Shown one piece after another: positions 41,526-50,421 of a stretch of DNA of 64,000 nucleotides (positions within the stretch are counted from its first letter, which is position 1; each line of letters begins with the position of its first letter). This DNA is from Alphaproteobacteria bacterium. Lineage in GTDB: Bacteria; Pseudomonadota; Alphaproteobacteria; SMXP01. The stretch spans positions 263,322 to 327,321 of the forward strand of contig JANQPV010000022.1 in the NCBI GenBank assembly GCA_028285305.1. Direction: 5' to 3'. The notes beneath the pieces are model-generated. The model saw nothing but the letters and a program-made list of their open reading frames with translations. It was not told the origin of the DNA and searched no databases. The translations under genes were made by a program, and so were the position numbers.

Positions 41526-42752
41526 ATGAGTAGTCTTGTGCCGGAGAAAATCGCGACAGCGCCGTCGCTCGACGCGCTGTTCAATTCAAGCGCCTCTTCG
41601 CTCCAGTTTGGCGACTATGTGCGGATATTGGGCCTCGAAAATCCCGGGGACGGCGGGGGCGGCAACTTCGTCAAAATCGATCCCGGCTCAGCCTCTCCGC
41701 ACGCGACCTATGCGGCCAGCGAGGATGGTAAATCCATCCTTAAGCTGAAGGACGGCAGCGGCGTATTCGTGCGGGAAGAGCTACTCAACGACAATGTGGT
41801 TGAGCCGCGCTGGTACGGCATCATCGACCGGTCCCGGGTCGTGAATTCGAAAACTCGTCCGGTGCGCGAGCGCAATTGGCGGGCCATCTGGGCAGCGTCT
41901 CGTTTTTCGCAAGCGTTTGGAGCCGGGCGCGGCTTTCCTGTTCAACTGGAGTTGCCGGCGGGCAAGATTGAGGTCACCCCCCACAAACCCATCGCAATCG
42001 ACAAAGCGGCGGGTGGAGCCGAAGGAACGGTTATCTCCGGCAAGGGCGCCCACGAGAACGGAACCTGGCTCCTTGTCTATGGCGGTATTGCGAGCGATCT
42101 CATTGATATCATCAGTACCAACCAGGTTGAAATACGGGACTTCAAGATGACCAGCATGGCGCCGAATATGCTGCAAAGCTTTGTGCGTATGCGGGCAGGC
42201 GACTGGTTTGACCGGGATGGTAAAACCGCACTCGGCAATGGTCTCGACAAGTGTGTGGGCGGTCACATTCACGACCTTGTTTGTCAAACGTCTGATTCCG
42301 ATTATGCGCCGAGCGTTGCGGCGATCTGGCTCTACGGGGTTGGCGGTGCCGTGGTCGAACGCTGCAATATCGGCAATCAGGCAACTATGGAGCGGGCCAT
42401 GAAACTGGGCGCGGACAGCCGCCACGGTAAGCCGGCTCATCGGCAGTTGCCGAAGGGCATGGTGGATGCCACGCGGATCGATGCGTGCAATCTCTACCAA
42501 GGCTCTCTGTACATTGAAAAAGCGTCCGGATGCGCCATTACTCGCACCGAATTCATCAGTGCGGCCAATCAAGATCTTTGGTCCCATATCAAGGTTGAAG
42601 GACAGAAAGAGGTTAAGAACCTGACCATTCGCAGCAATCAATTCTGGTCCGATATGATCAAACGGGGTCCGGAGATCTTCGAAGTGGTGGATAGCGCAAT
42701 TGTCCCTGCGTTTGAGGGGGTGGATTGCGCGGGCAACCGTGTTCACCGGTGA
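41526..42752 (+). CDS. Right-handed beta-helix protein (possible tail-spike/lyase-like)
   Basis: A 408-residue protein with no signal peptide. The central and C-terminal parts have repeated short strands with Asn/Asp turns, such as NQVEIRDFKMTS, KCVGGHIHDLVCQ and CNLYQGSLYIEKASGCAITRTEF, as in parallel beta-helix pectate-lyase or phage tail-spike proteins. The N-terminal part (GDYVRILGLENPGDGGGGNFVKI) resembles the start of some tail-spike proteins. A cytoplasmic beta helix next to polysaccharide genes might cut or bind a glycan if exported by another route. No phage genes are nearby. Confidence 0.5.
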   Translation: MSSLVPEKIATAPSLDALFNSSASSLQFGDYVRILGLENPGDGGGGNFVKIDPGSASPHATYAASEDGKSILKLKDGSGVFVREELLNDNVVEPRWYGIIDRSRVVNSKTRPVRERNWRAIWAASRFSQAFGAGRGFPVQLELPAGKIEVTPHKPIAIDKAAGGAEGTVISGKGAHENGTWLLVYGGIASDLIDIISTNQVEIRDFKMTSMAPNMLQSFVRMRAGDWFDRDGKTALGNGLDKCVGGHIHDLVCQTSDSDYAPSVAAIWLYGVGGAVVERCNIGNQATMERAMKLGADSRHGKPAHRQLPKGMVDATRIDACNLYQGSLYIEKASGCAITRTEFISAANQDLWSHIKVEGQKEVKNLTIRSNQFWSDMIKRGPEIFEVVDSAIVPAFEGVDCAGNRVHR

Positions 42753-42839
42753 AGTGATCGCGGCAGACGGATTCGCGGGCGACTTTCCTCTCGTCCCGCG
42801 TTAGAGTGGTCGCTCGACCGATTGAACAGAGTGTTTTCC

Positions 42840-43301
42840 ATGTGCAGATTTCTCTTTTTCCTCACTTCAGCTTTGCTGGCGTGCTTGGCCAGCGCATCCG
42901 CCCAGGACGCCGATACCTTCGCAATTCAGATTGGGCAGGCCTGGACATTCGATGCGGCGGAGGAACAACAGAGTGCACGGATGATCATCGGTAAGATTGA
43001 AGAGCATGAAAGCTTCGGGTCCATTGTACATGTCAGTCTGGTCAATGTGTCCACAAAGCACCCGGAAACGGGCGATCAAACGTTCTTGTCCATCATGCAT
43101 ATGCCGTTTACTCAGGAAGCTGTGGAGTATTCCGCCCGCAAACTGGATGGAGATTCGGATCCGCCGCCCCAATTCACGGATGCGTTGGCCTATTGGTCGC
43201 GCGTAAAGGGGGGAGTGTGGACGATTTCGGTGGGCACGGCCCTAACCGAAGTGCTGCTCGCCGCGGAGGCGGGAGATCCGAGCGCGATCAATGTGCGCTA
43301 G
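42840..43301 (+). CDS. Exported hypothetical protein
   Basis: A 153-residue protein with a clear signal peptide ending CLASASAQDA. The mature part is acidic (DAAEEQQSARMIIGKIEEH). ATG 42840 (MCRFLFFLTSALLACL) is chosen over TTG 42822. No family recognised. It converges on the next gene with 4 bases between. Confidence 0.6.
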   Translation: MCRFLFFLTSALLACLASASAQDADTFAIQIGQAWTFDAAEEQQSARMIIGKIEEHESFGSIVHVSLVNVSTKHPETGDQTFLSIMHMPFTQEAVEYSARKLDGDSDPPPQFTDALAYWSRVKGGVWTISVGTALTEVLLAAEAGDPSAINVR

Positions 43302-43305
43302 TTGC

Positions 43306-44232
43306 CTAATTGACAACTTTGAAATCGTATCCGATGTGACGATCGGGTGTTCGTGAGATCGACTGACCCGTTTCATCTAGAGCGCGTACGCCATACCTGT
43401 AGTAATGATCCGTCTTCAGTGTAATTCCCAAATCAGAAACGTAGGCTCGATTTTCTTTCAGTTTTGGGCTTTGGTGGAAGTCGATAAGGCGCGTTTGACC
43501 GAACCTGTACGGATCGGACTTTTCCACAATTTCGATTTGATACCCATCTGCATCTGAGTGGCTGTGCCAGCGGAGAACGATTTCTTCTGTGCTGGAAAAT
43601 TCTCGTTGAGTCGTCTGCTTCCTTACCGCAGTGACGAATTCGAAAGGAGGTCCCGGACCGTCGCTCTTTTCGGATACTGTGATAGTGCCGATATGGAAGT
43701 TGATCTGAGGGAAGTCGATCATCCCCGCTAGCAATGCATTTGCAGAAGTGTTGTCTATTTCATATCCTAGGATCTCATAATCTCCATAAGGAACGTGTGC
43801 TTGGTATTCTCCATCCTTACTTGTAATGAGCCAATCGCTCCAAGCCGTCCGGGTAAGTGCTAGCCGGAGTTTCAGACCTTCAACAGGTTGTCCGTTTGCT
43901 GTGGCTCTCCCGGCAATTCTACCAGGTCCCTCCATAATGATGCGCTTGGAAGTGCTGTATGTAATTGCTCCACTGTGGGCGGAGCGGCTACCGAGGTAGT
44001 GGTCGTTGGAATGAGGATGCGGGCCGTTCTCTACCGAACTAGTTTCGGCGGGTTCTATCACTTGCTCCGAAGGTTCGAAGTGCTCCAGAGTTTGTTGGGT
44101 CATCTGATGTACTGCCACGGGCAGAGCGAATATGAACCAGACGAACAAAATTGCACAAAACGCGAGCGCAAATCCCGACCCGAAAACCGCGCCACTGATG
44201 AATTTCCGAAACACAGATGCGCTTCCTCTCAA
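43306..44232 (-). CDS. Hypothetical single-helix membrane protein with fibronectin/carboxypeptidase-like domains
   Basis: A 308-residue protein with a cytoplasmic N-tail, a helix at ~15-42 (SGFALAFCAILFVWFIFALPV) and a large external part. The segment GPGRIAGRATANGQPVEGLKLRLALTR followed by SKDGEYQAHVPYGDYEI looks like a carboxypeptidase-regulatory/CnaB-like beta sandwich. EIVLRWHSHSDADGYQIEI with YYRYGVRALDE resembles a fibronectin III domain. Function unknown; perhaps a surface or scaffold protein. Confidence 0.6.
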   Translation of the reverse strand: MRGSASVFRKFISGAVFGSGFALAFCAILFVWFIFALPVAVHQMTQQTLEHFEPSEQVIEPAETSSVENGPHPHSNDHYLGSRSAHSGAITYSTSKRIIMEGPGRIAGRATANGQPVEGLKLRLALTRTAWSDWLITSKDGEYQAHVPYGDYEILGYEIDNTSANALLAGMIDFPQINFHIGTITVSEKSDGPGPPFEFVTAVRKQTTQREFSSTEEIVLRWHSHSDADGYQIEIVEKSDPYRFGQTRLIDFHQSPKLKENRAYVSDLGITLKTDHYYRYGVRALDETGQSISRTPDRHIGYDFKVVN

Positions 44233-44334
44233 TCCCTAGTGGGATGATACAATCTAAAGTATAGAAAGGAAATAGGGAACGCTGAGGGTTTAGCTTGGTG
44301 AGAGCGATAAGGGAAGTGTCTCGCCCAATGGAAT

Positions 44335-45279
44335 TCAAGCAGCGTTGGACTTAGATGGTACGACGTTCAGTCCCTTTTTGAGGTTCTCTGCTGCCTCTTG
44401 CTCCATCAGAGCGCGGGTTTCTTGAGCATAAGAGCCCATATGGTTGGACAGCACGATGTTGTCCAGGTGGGTCAGCGGACCCTCGTAGGGTTCGTCAGAA
44501 AAAACATCGAGGGCGGCCCCGGCGATACGGCCCTGGTGGAGGGCGTCATAGAGGGCGTTCTCATCAATGAGGCCGCCCCGCGATGTGTTCACGACGATGG
44601 CTGACGGTTTAAGGTTGGCAATACGCTCCGCATTTAGCAAATTCTCCGTTTGCTCTGTTCGCGGAACATGGAGAGAGATAATATCGGAGTTAGATAGGAG
44701 AGTTGTCAGGTCCGTCAGCGGGTAAGAGGATTGAGATGCGTCCAGCATGGGATCGCATATATGCGGCTTGGAACCGAACGCAGCAGCGAGGTCCGCCACG
44801 CGGCGGCCGATGCGTCCGCCGCCGATGAGTCCCAGTGACTTGCCGGATAAGAGGTTGCCCATGAAGGGCTTCCAATCGCCTGACCGGATCGTGCGGTCGG
44901 CGCGGGGAACGTGGCGCAGTGCTGAGAGGATCAGAGTGATCGTCAATTCTGCGACGGCTTGGGAGGGGGCTCCGGGCGTATTGAAGACTTCGATGCCAAG
45001 TTCTTTGGCTGCTTCCAAGTCGACACTGTCGAGACCGGTTCCGCAGCGGGAAATCACCTTTAGTGTATCCGCCGTTTCTAGAACCGTTCTGGTCAGAGGT
45101 TCCACACCGGCGATCATGCCGACCGGCTGATGCTCCTTGATCAAGGCGAGGACTTCTTCCTCCGCCAAACGGCGACCATAAGGATTGGCAATGAGCGTAT
45201 GGCCTGCTTTCGATACGTCACGCAGCGCTTCGCTGGATTCGATGTTGAAACTCGACGTAGTGATTAGAATTTTACCCAT
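44335..45279 (-). CDS. D-isomer-specific 2-hydroxyacid dehydrogenase
   Basis: A 314-residue NAD-dependent dehydrogenase of the SerA/phosphoglycerate-dehydrogenase family. Catalytic Arg is in ISRCGTGLDSVD, Glu in SDEPYEG, His in SNHMGSYA; the dinucleotide motif is GLIGGGRIGRRVADL. The C-terminal regulatory ACT domain of SerA is absent. It is divergent from the phosphogluconolactonase-like gene. Its location next to a sugar-acid set suggests it acts on a sugar-derived 2-oxo acid, not serine precursor synthesis. Confidence 0.8.
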   Translation of the reverse strand: MGKILITTSSFNIESSEALRDVSKAGHTLIANPYGRRLAEEEVLALIKEHQPVGMIAGVEPLTRTVLETADTLKVISRCGTGLDSVDLEAAKELGIEVFNTPGAPSQAVAELTITLILSALRHVPRADRTIRSGDWKPFMGNLLSGKSLGLIGGGRIGRRVADLAAAFGSKPHICDPMLDASQSSYPLTDLTTLLSNSDIISLHVPRTEQTENLLNAERIANLKPSAIVVNTSRGGLIDENALYDALHQGRIAGAALDVFSDEPYEGPLTHLDNIVLSNHMGSYAQETRALMEQEAAENLKKGLNVVPSKSNAA

Positions 45280-45413
45280 CGCTTCAAACCCCTGCTGTCA
45301 GACCATATGCGCAAAAAGATCCTTCCAATTTGGTGAAGAAATAGAGCGCATTTGAATCGCTGTTTCTGGATCTTCTTGGCGCTTTGTGTGCGGAGGTTTG
45401 GTATCAGGTCCAT

Positions 45414-46103
45414 ATGATTTCACTTCACAGATTTAAGACGCCTGAAGATGCTTCTCGTTACTGCGCAGAGATAGCAGAGCAAGCGCTCTGTGAGGGCCTT
45501 GAGATGCGCGGTACGGCCAGTTTGTTCCTTTCAGGCGGTGGCACACCGCGAACCTATGTGCCTTGCGTGTTCTTGCTGGACTTACCGTGGCCCCAAGTCC
45601 GCATCTACCAAGTGGACGAGCGGTTAGGTAGCCTTGGCGGTCCGGCATCAAATGCGGGGATGTTGAAGCCGCTCCTTAAGGGAACGCCAGCTGAATGTGC
45701 CCAAACGAATTGGCTGGAAAACCAGTCGGACGCCAACTCAAGTGCTGTTTATGCGGCCGATCTTAAGGTGACTGGAGATTCTTTCGATTTGGTCTTTTTG
45801 GGAATGGGGGAAGACGGTCATATCGCCTCCTTGTTTCCTAACGCGCAAGGAGAACAGCCGAATTCGGAGGAGCACCCGTGGTGGGTCAAAAGGCCTTGTC
45901 CGCCGTTGCCCCATCCCCAATATGAGCGCTTGACCCTTTCACCCGGAGCACTAAAGCGAGCGCAAAAGATCTGTATCGTGATTTCGGGCCGCGACAAACT
46001 CTGTCTGTGGCGAGACGTGATGCGCGACGGGCGGATTACGTCCGACTATCCGGTGTCAATTCTAAACGATTGCAAGGACGTGACAGCGATTTGGTTTCCG
46101 TGA
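45414..46103 (+). CDS. 6-phosphogluconolactonase-like protein
   Basis: A 229-residue protein of the 6PGL/glucosamine-6-phosphate isomerase family. FLSGGGTPRTY, YQVDERLGSLGGPASNAGML and FLGMGEDGHIASLFPNAQG are the three family motifs in the right order. It hydrolyses a phosphosugar lactone, in the usual case 6-phosphogluconolactone. No zwf or edd gene is here; a lactone step in a sugar-acid pathway is an alternative. ATG 45414 is taken; TTG 45384 is upstream. It begins 134 bases after the divergent dehydrogenase. Confidence 0.75.
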   Translation: MISLHRFKTPEDASRYCAEIAEQALCEGLEMRGTASLFLSGGGTPRTYVPCVFLLDLPWPQVRIYQVDERLGSLGGPASNAGMLKPLLKGTPAECAQTNWLENQSDANSSAVYAADLKVTGDSFDLVFLGMGEDGHIASLFPNAQGEQPNSEEHPWWVKRPCPPLPHPQYERLTLSPGALKRAQKICIVISGRDKLCLWRDVMRDGRITSDYPVSILNDCKDVTAIWFP

Positions 46104-46263
46104 TGATGGCTCCACCTGCTTTGGCGCAAAGTGTCTGAGAATTTAAAGAGAAATGTAACGGGCGATCTCACGGTTTGTCCATTTCTGGGGCGTAGGTCTG
46201 AGGCTCGAGTGGTTGACCGTTTCTGCCTCAAGAGCGGTCCTGTCCTTGTACAATAGGAAATCT

Positions 46264-47169
46264 ATGGGAACCATATCTGAAGGCGCCACAGTCTTGGTGA
46301 CAGGTGGAAGCGGATTTGTCGGCAGCCATGTGGCCGATGCGCTTACGGAGCACGGCTTCAATGTTCGCGTGCTTGACCGGCGAGAGTCGCCCTATGTGCG
46401 GGATGGACAAACCATGCTCGTTGGCGATCTAAGAAACGAAGACTTTTTAAGAGAAGCGGTGTCCGGCTGCGAAGCTGTGTTCCACTTTGCCGGAATTGCC
46501 GATATCGGTGAGGCAAACGCTGTTCCTTGCTTGACAGCGGAAGTCAACGTTCTTGGAACGGTTAATATGATTTCGGCTTGTGTCCAGGCTAAAGTCAAGC
46601 GTTTCGTCTTTGCGAGTACCGTCTATGTGTACTCCAACGAAGGCGGTTTCTATCGGGCAAGTAAGCAGGCTTGCGAAAGCTTCATCGAGACATTCAGTGA
46701 GCAGACGGGAATCGATTACACGGTTCTTAGGTTCGGCACGCTCTATGGCCGCCGGGCCGGGATGACAAATCGCATTTACGCAATGATCCATCAGGCGCTT
46801 GCAAATGGGTGCATCCAGCATCCGGGCAATGGTCAGGCGCGCCGGGAATTCATTCACGTGCGCGATGCGGCTGCACTGAGTGTAAAAGTGCTGGGTTCGG
46901 ACTATGCCAACAAACACTACGTCCTGACGGGTCAAGAGCGGTTCTGCATTGCCGAGGCGGCGGAAATGATCCGGGAAATGTTGCCGGGTCAGATTGAGGT
47001 CGATTTTGCCGACTCAGAACCGGAGGGCCACTACGAGCTGACGCCTTACGCGTTTGCCCCTCGGATTGGGCACAAGCTCGTTCCTAACGATTTTGTCGAT
47101 TTTGGGCAAGGTCTGCTCGATTGTATTCACGAGCAGTATGTTCCCGAAGATATGGCCGAGGCTGTGTGA
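46264..47169 (+). CDS. NAD-dependent epimerase/dehydratase
   Basis: A 301-residue extended SDR. The NAD motif is VLVTGGSGFVGSHVAD, VFASTVYVYS gives the catalytic Ser/Thr, and FYRASK the Tyr-x3-Lys. LRFGTLYGRR and REFIHVRDAAAL match nucleotide-sugar epimerases. The Tyr motif follows an unusually short loop (NEGGFYRASK), so the substrate pocket may differ from GalE. Its stop overlaps the start of the HAD gene by one base (TGATG). Confidence 0.8.
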   Translation: MGTISEGATVLVTGGSGFVGSHVADALTEHGFNVRVLDRRESPYVRDGQTMLVGDLRNEDFLREAVSGCEAVFHFAGIADIGEANAVPCLTAEVNVLGTVNMISACVQAKVKRFVFASTVYVYSNEGGFYRASKQACESFIETFSEQTGIDYTVLRFGTLYGRRAGMTNRIYAMIHQALANGCIQHPGNGQARREFIHVRDAAALSVKVLGSDYANKHYVLTGQERFCIAEAAEMIREMLPGQIEVDFADSEPEGHYELTPYAFAPRIGHKLVPNDFVDFGQGLLDCIHEQYVPEDMAEAV

Positions 47170-47858
47170 TGCTGGCTCACTCTTGGGATGATATCGCGAA
47201 CCCAGACCTCCCGTACGATGCAATCTTCTTTGATTTCGACGGCGTTCTGGTCGATTCCGTAGATGTGAAAACACGTGCCTTTTGTGAGCTGTATGCGGAC
47301 TATGGGCCCGATATTCAAGATACGGTCATCGCTCACCATCTTAAGAATGGTGGGATCTCACGGTTTGACAAGATCCGTTTCTTTGAGACCGAGGTACTCG
47401 GTCATTCGCTAACGGAAGAGCAGCTCACCGAGCTTTGTGAACGCTTTGCCGATATCGTAAAGAAACAAGTGATCGAAGCGCTTGAGATTCCAGGTGCTCA
47501 GCGCATGTTGGAAAGCCTCGCGGGTATCTGCCCCCTTTTTGTTGTCTCGGGGACGCCTCAAGGAGAGCTTGAGGAAATTGTGCACGCGCGGCAGTGGTCG
47601 CCCTTCTTCCACGAACTCCGCGGATCTCCGAAGCCCAAAGACCACCACTTGATTGAGCTCCTGGAGGCCTACTCGCTCTCGGCCCGGCAGTGCCTCATGG
47701 TCGGCGATGCGGAAACGGACCGAAAGGCGGCCTCGCTCACTGGCGTTTCGTTTGTCGGTGTTCGTGGACGAGACGGCCAGCATCCGTTCCCTAAGGATGT
47801 ATCCATCGTCAACGATATGGAAGATTTTCTTGAGCGTAACTGGGAGGCTGCTCTATGA
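47169..47858 (+). CDS. HAD-superfamily phosphatase
   Basis: A 229-residue HAD hydrolase. Motif I is FFDFDGVLVDSVDV, motif II VVSGTPQGE, motif III KPKDHH and motif IV LMVGDAETDRKAA, with a helical cap. It is like the phosphatases that remove phosphate from sugar acids in NulO and KDO-type pathways. ATG 47169 overlaps the epimerase stop by one base, and its stop overlaps the aldolase start by 4 bases. Confidence 0.8.
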   Translation: MLAHSWDDIANPDLPYDAIFFDFDGVLVDSVDVKTRAFCELYADYGPDIQDTVIAHHLKNGGISRFDKIRFFETEVLGHSLTEEQLTELCERFADIVKKQVIEALEIPGAQRMLESLAGICPLFVVSGTPQGELEEIVHARQWSPFFHELRGSPKPKDHHLIELLEAYSLSARQCLMVGDAETDRKAASLTGVSFVGVRGRDGQHPFPKDVSIVNDMEDFLERNWEAAL

Positions 47859-48631
47859 CCGTTTGGACTCTCAAGGAGCGGCTCGCCAGCGGCGAAACCA
47901 CCATTGGATCCTGGCTGAGCTTCGGCTCACCGCTTTTGGCAGAGATGATGGCCAAATCCGGATTTGATTGGCTCGTCATCGACATGGAACACGGCACGTC
48001 GTCCGTTACTGAACTTGTTCACTTGTGTCAGGTTGTCGGGCTCTGCGGTGTTCCTCCGCTTGTGCGCGTTGGTGAAAACGATCCGCGTCTCATCAAGCAA
48101 GCCATGGATGCAGGGGCGGCCGGTATCGTTGTGCCGATGGTCAACTCCGTCTCCGATGCGGAGGCGGCGCGCGATTCGCTCTATTATCCGCCTGTTGGAA
48201 CGCGTGGGGTTGGCCTAACGCGCGCCCACGCCTTTGGGCTTGGGTTTGATAAGTACAAAGATGATTCGGGTAAGCACTCCACTTTAATTGTTCAAATAGA
48301 GCACTTTGAAGCCGTCGACGCTCTCGACCAAATTCTCGCTGTGGAAGGTGTAGATGGATTCATCGTGGGCCCCTACGATATGTCGGGATCTATTGGTAAG
48401 CCAGGCCAATTTGATGATCCGGACGTCAAAGCGCTGCTCAATCGGGCGAGTGAATTTGTCACGACGTCAGAAAAGCCGGGGGGCTATCATATTGTGCATT
48501 CGGATCACCGGATGCTGAAGCAGCGCTTGGCGGAAGGGTGCCGGTTTCTGGCCTATGGGACCGAAATGGTGTTTCTGGCCGAAAAACTCCGTGACGAAAT
48601 GGAATTTGTTTCCAGCGCGAAAGGGGGATGA
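47855..48631 (+). CDS. HpcH/HpaI-family aldolase (2-oxo-3-deoxy acid type)
   Basis: A 258-residue class II pyruvate aldolase. LVIDMEHGTSSVTELVHLCQ, LVRVGENDPRLIKQAMDAGAAGIVVPMVNS and GTRGVGLTRAHAFG carry the Arg, Glu/Asp metal ligands and glycine loops of HpaI and 2-dehydro-3-deoxyglucarate aldolases. VEGVDGFIVGPYDMSGSIG completes the family pattern. It condenses pyruvate with an aldehyde reversibly. In this operon it may build a 3-deoxy-2-ulosonic acid that the next gene activates as a CMP sugar. It starts 4 bases inside the HAD gene. Confidence 0.85.
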   Translation: MTVWTLKERLASGETTIGSWLSFGSPLLAEMMAKSGFDWLVIDMEHGTSSVTELVHLCQVVGLCGVPPLVRVGENDPRLIKQAMDAGAAGIVVPMVNSVSDAEAARDSLYYPPVGTRGVGLTRAHAFGLGFDKYKDDSGKHSTLIVQIEHFEAVDALDQILAVEGVDGFIVGPYDMSGSIGKPGQFDDPDVKALLNRASEFVTTSEKPGGYHIVHSDHRMLKQRLAEGCRFLAYGTEMVFLAEKLRDEMEFVSSAKGG

Positions 48632-48635
48632 TGTC

Positions 48636-49346
48636 ATGACTGTGCTTGCCATGATTTCGATGAAAGGCCACTCGGCCCGTGTGCCAGGGAAAAATCTGCG
48701 GGAAATGGCCGGCCGGCCGCTCTACCAATGGATCTTGCGGTCGCTTATGGATTCGGGCCGTGTTGACGAGATTATCGTCGAAACGGATAGTGATGAGATT
48801 GAAGACAGTGTACGATCCTTTTGTGATCTTACGGTCTTGCGGCGTCCGCGGGAGCTGTGCGGAGATCAGGTGCCGATGAACAACCTCATTGGTTATACGC
48901 TGTCTCAAACCGATGCTGACGTCTTTCTCCAAACGCATGCCACCAACCCCCTCTTGAAATCGGAAACAATCGATGATGCGATTGAGACGTTTCTTGAACA
49001 TCGACGCGATCACGACAGCCTGTTTAGTGTGACCGAGTGGAAGACGCGCCTGTTCTGCCGCGACGGTCAAGCGTTCAATCATGATCCGAATGAACTGATC
49101 CCGACACAAGATCTAGAGCCCGTGTTTGAGGAGAATTCGAACCTCTACATTTTCACGCGCGCGAGTTTTGAGAAGCGTCATCACCGGATTGGTGAAACGC
49201 CCTTTCTCTATGTCATGGACAGGCTTGAGGCCGTTGATATTGATGAAGAGTGCGACTTTGAGCTGGCCGAGTTCCTGATGAACAAACGGATTCAGGAACC
49301 GGTCCTGGATGAGGGGCTAAAAGTTGTTCGATCTTTGTGCAGATAA
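48636..49346 (+). CDS. Acylneuraminate/ulosonate cytidylyltransferase
   Basis: A 236-residue CMP-sugar synthetase of the NeuA/PseF/KdsB-like family. The N-terminal motif is MISMKGHSARVPGKNLREMAGRPLYQW and the substrate motif is FLQTHATNPLLKSET. It activates a sialic-, KDO- or related 3-deoxy-ulosonic acid as a CMP donor. ATG 48636 has a GGGGG site upstream. Its last 55 bases overlap the convergent FkbM gene. Clustering with an aldolase instead of a NeuB synthase is the unusual part. Confidence 0.8.
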   Translation: MTVLAMISMKGHSARVPGKNLREMAGRPLYQWILRSLMDSGRVDEIIVETDSDEIEDSVRSFCDLTVLRRPRELCGDQVPMNNLIGYTLSQTDADVFLQTHATNPLLKSETIDDAIETFLEHRRDHDSLFSVTEWKTRLFCRDGQAFNHDPNELIPTQDLEPVFEENSNLYIFTRASFEKRHHRIGETPFLYVMDRLEAVDIDEECDFELAEFLMNKRIQEPVLDEGLKVVRSLCR

Positions 49347-50389
49347 TATCGCAACCGCTTTGTTAGTGTCTTGCAACGATTCCATCCCTGCCAGATGTCA
49401 TCAACGCTTCTAAATATCTGGAAAGCCAGAACCTTTCGAAGTGATTGAGGTGCTGCCTCGTTGTCGTTGAGCCACCGTGGATAAGCACAGTGCAGAACGC
49501 CGAAGGAACGGAAGCGCAATGCTTTCCTCAAGGCTTTGTCAATCTCGTCATTAGGGGGACGTTTCTTAAAAGCAATAATGTTTCCCCAGTTTTCAGATGA
49601 AAGCTCGCAGGGATGCTCCTTCAGGCATCGCCAGTCGTGGGATTGTCCGTACTCGATAACCGGGTGAAATTCGCTCAGAAAAACGGAATAGCCCTGGCCG
49701 GCGAGTTTGGTGATCAAGTCGATTGTCGTATATCCAAGCTTCTGAGACTTTCGGTCTTCGTATTCCAACATTATGACGTCTGGGGACCAAAGGGAGAGAT
49801 CGAACCCCTCGAGGACATCCATTTCATGGCCTTCAACGTCCACTTTGAGAAAGCCGATTTCACCAAAACTTTGCTCCGTAAGCGCAGTGTTTAAGGTAAC
49901 TGTTTCAACCTTTTGTGCAGCGACGTGAGAGGCGTGGAAGGGATTGAGGCTGCTGATTCCTGTGCTTACTTCTGAAGTGTAGAATTCGAGCTCTTGTCCG
50001 TCTTCGCGGTAAGCCGCCTTGCAGCTAACCTCAAGCTGGGCGTGTTTGCCAAATGTTAGCTCGATGAGTTTGCGATTGGTGCTGTCGGGTTCGAAGGCCA
50101 GGACACGCCATCCTTGGTTCAAGAATCTGGCAAAGCTTGTTCCGTGATGGGCGCCCACGTCGACCATCGACTTCTTGGTTTCGCCTTTTTTGATGAGTTC
50201 CCAAATGAACCGGATTTCGTCGAGAGATGCTTTCGCTTTGCGCGGATAGGACGTGCTTGACGCGGGTCTCGGCTTGGTATCGCTTGCTTGCATTGGTACG
50301 GCTTGTTCTTGCGGCGCTCTGTCGGCGCATTCGTGGTCACGATAGCGCGAAAACATTAAAATTCGTAAATCTGTCGGGATCGTTTTCAC
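49292..50389 (-). CDS. FkbM-family SAM methyltransferase
   Basis: A 365-residue methyltransferase. SMVDVGAHHGTSFARFLNQGW is the SAM motif I, VLAFEPDSTNRKLIE motif II, and FLKVDVEGHEMDVLEGFD the FkbM signature. It O-methylates a sugar or polyketide; in this setting a sugar of the surface glycan is likely. It begins in the region between two converging surface-glycan blocks and its 3' end overlaps the cytidylyltransferase gene by 55 bases on the opposite strand. Confidence 0.8.
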   Translation of the reverse strand: MKTIPTDLRILMFSRYRDHECADRAPQEQAVPMQASDTKPRPASSTSYPRKAKASLDEIRFIWELIKKGETKKSMVDVGAHHGTSFARFLNQGWRVLAFEPDSTNRKLIELTFGKHAQLEVSCKAAYREDGQELEFYTSEVSTGISSLNPFHASHVAAQKVETVTLNTALTEQSFGEIGFLKVDVEGHEMDVLEGFDLSLWSPDVIMLEYEDRKSQKLGYTTIDLITKLAGQGYSVFLSEFHPVIEYGQSHDWRCLKEHPCELSSENWGNIIAFKKRPPNDEIDKALRKALRFRSFGVLHCAYPRWLNDNEAAPQSLRKVLAFQIFRSVDDIWQGWNRCKTLTKRLRYYLHKDRTTFSPSSRTGS

Positions 50390-50421
50390 CCCCTCTTAAG
50401 ATGCTTAGCGAGCGGTGAATT

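Noticed and set aside
41781-42746. A 321-codon open frame antisense to the beta-helix gene
   Set aside because: Composition is low-quality (many Arg/His/Pro, no domain) and it is fully covered by the better frame on the other strand.
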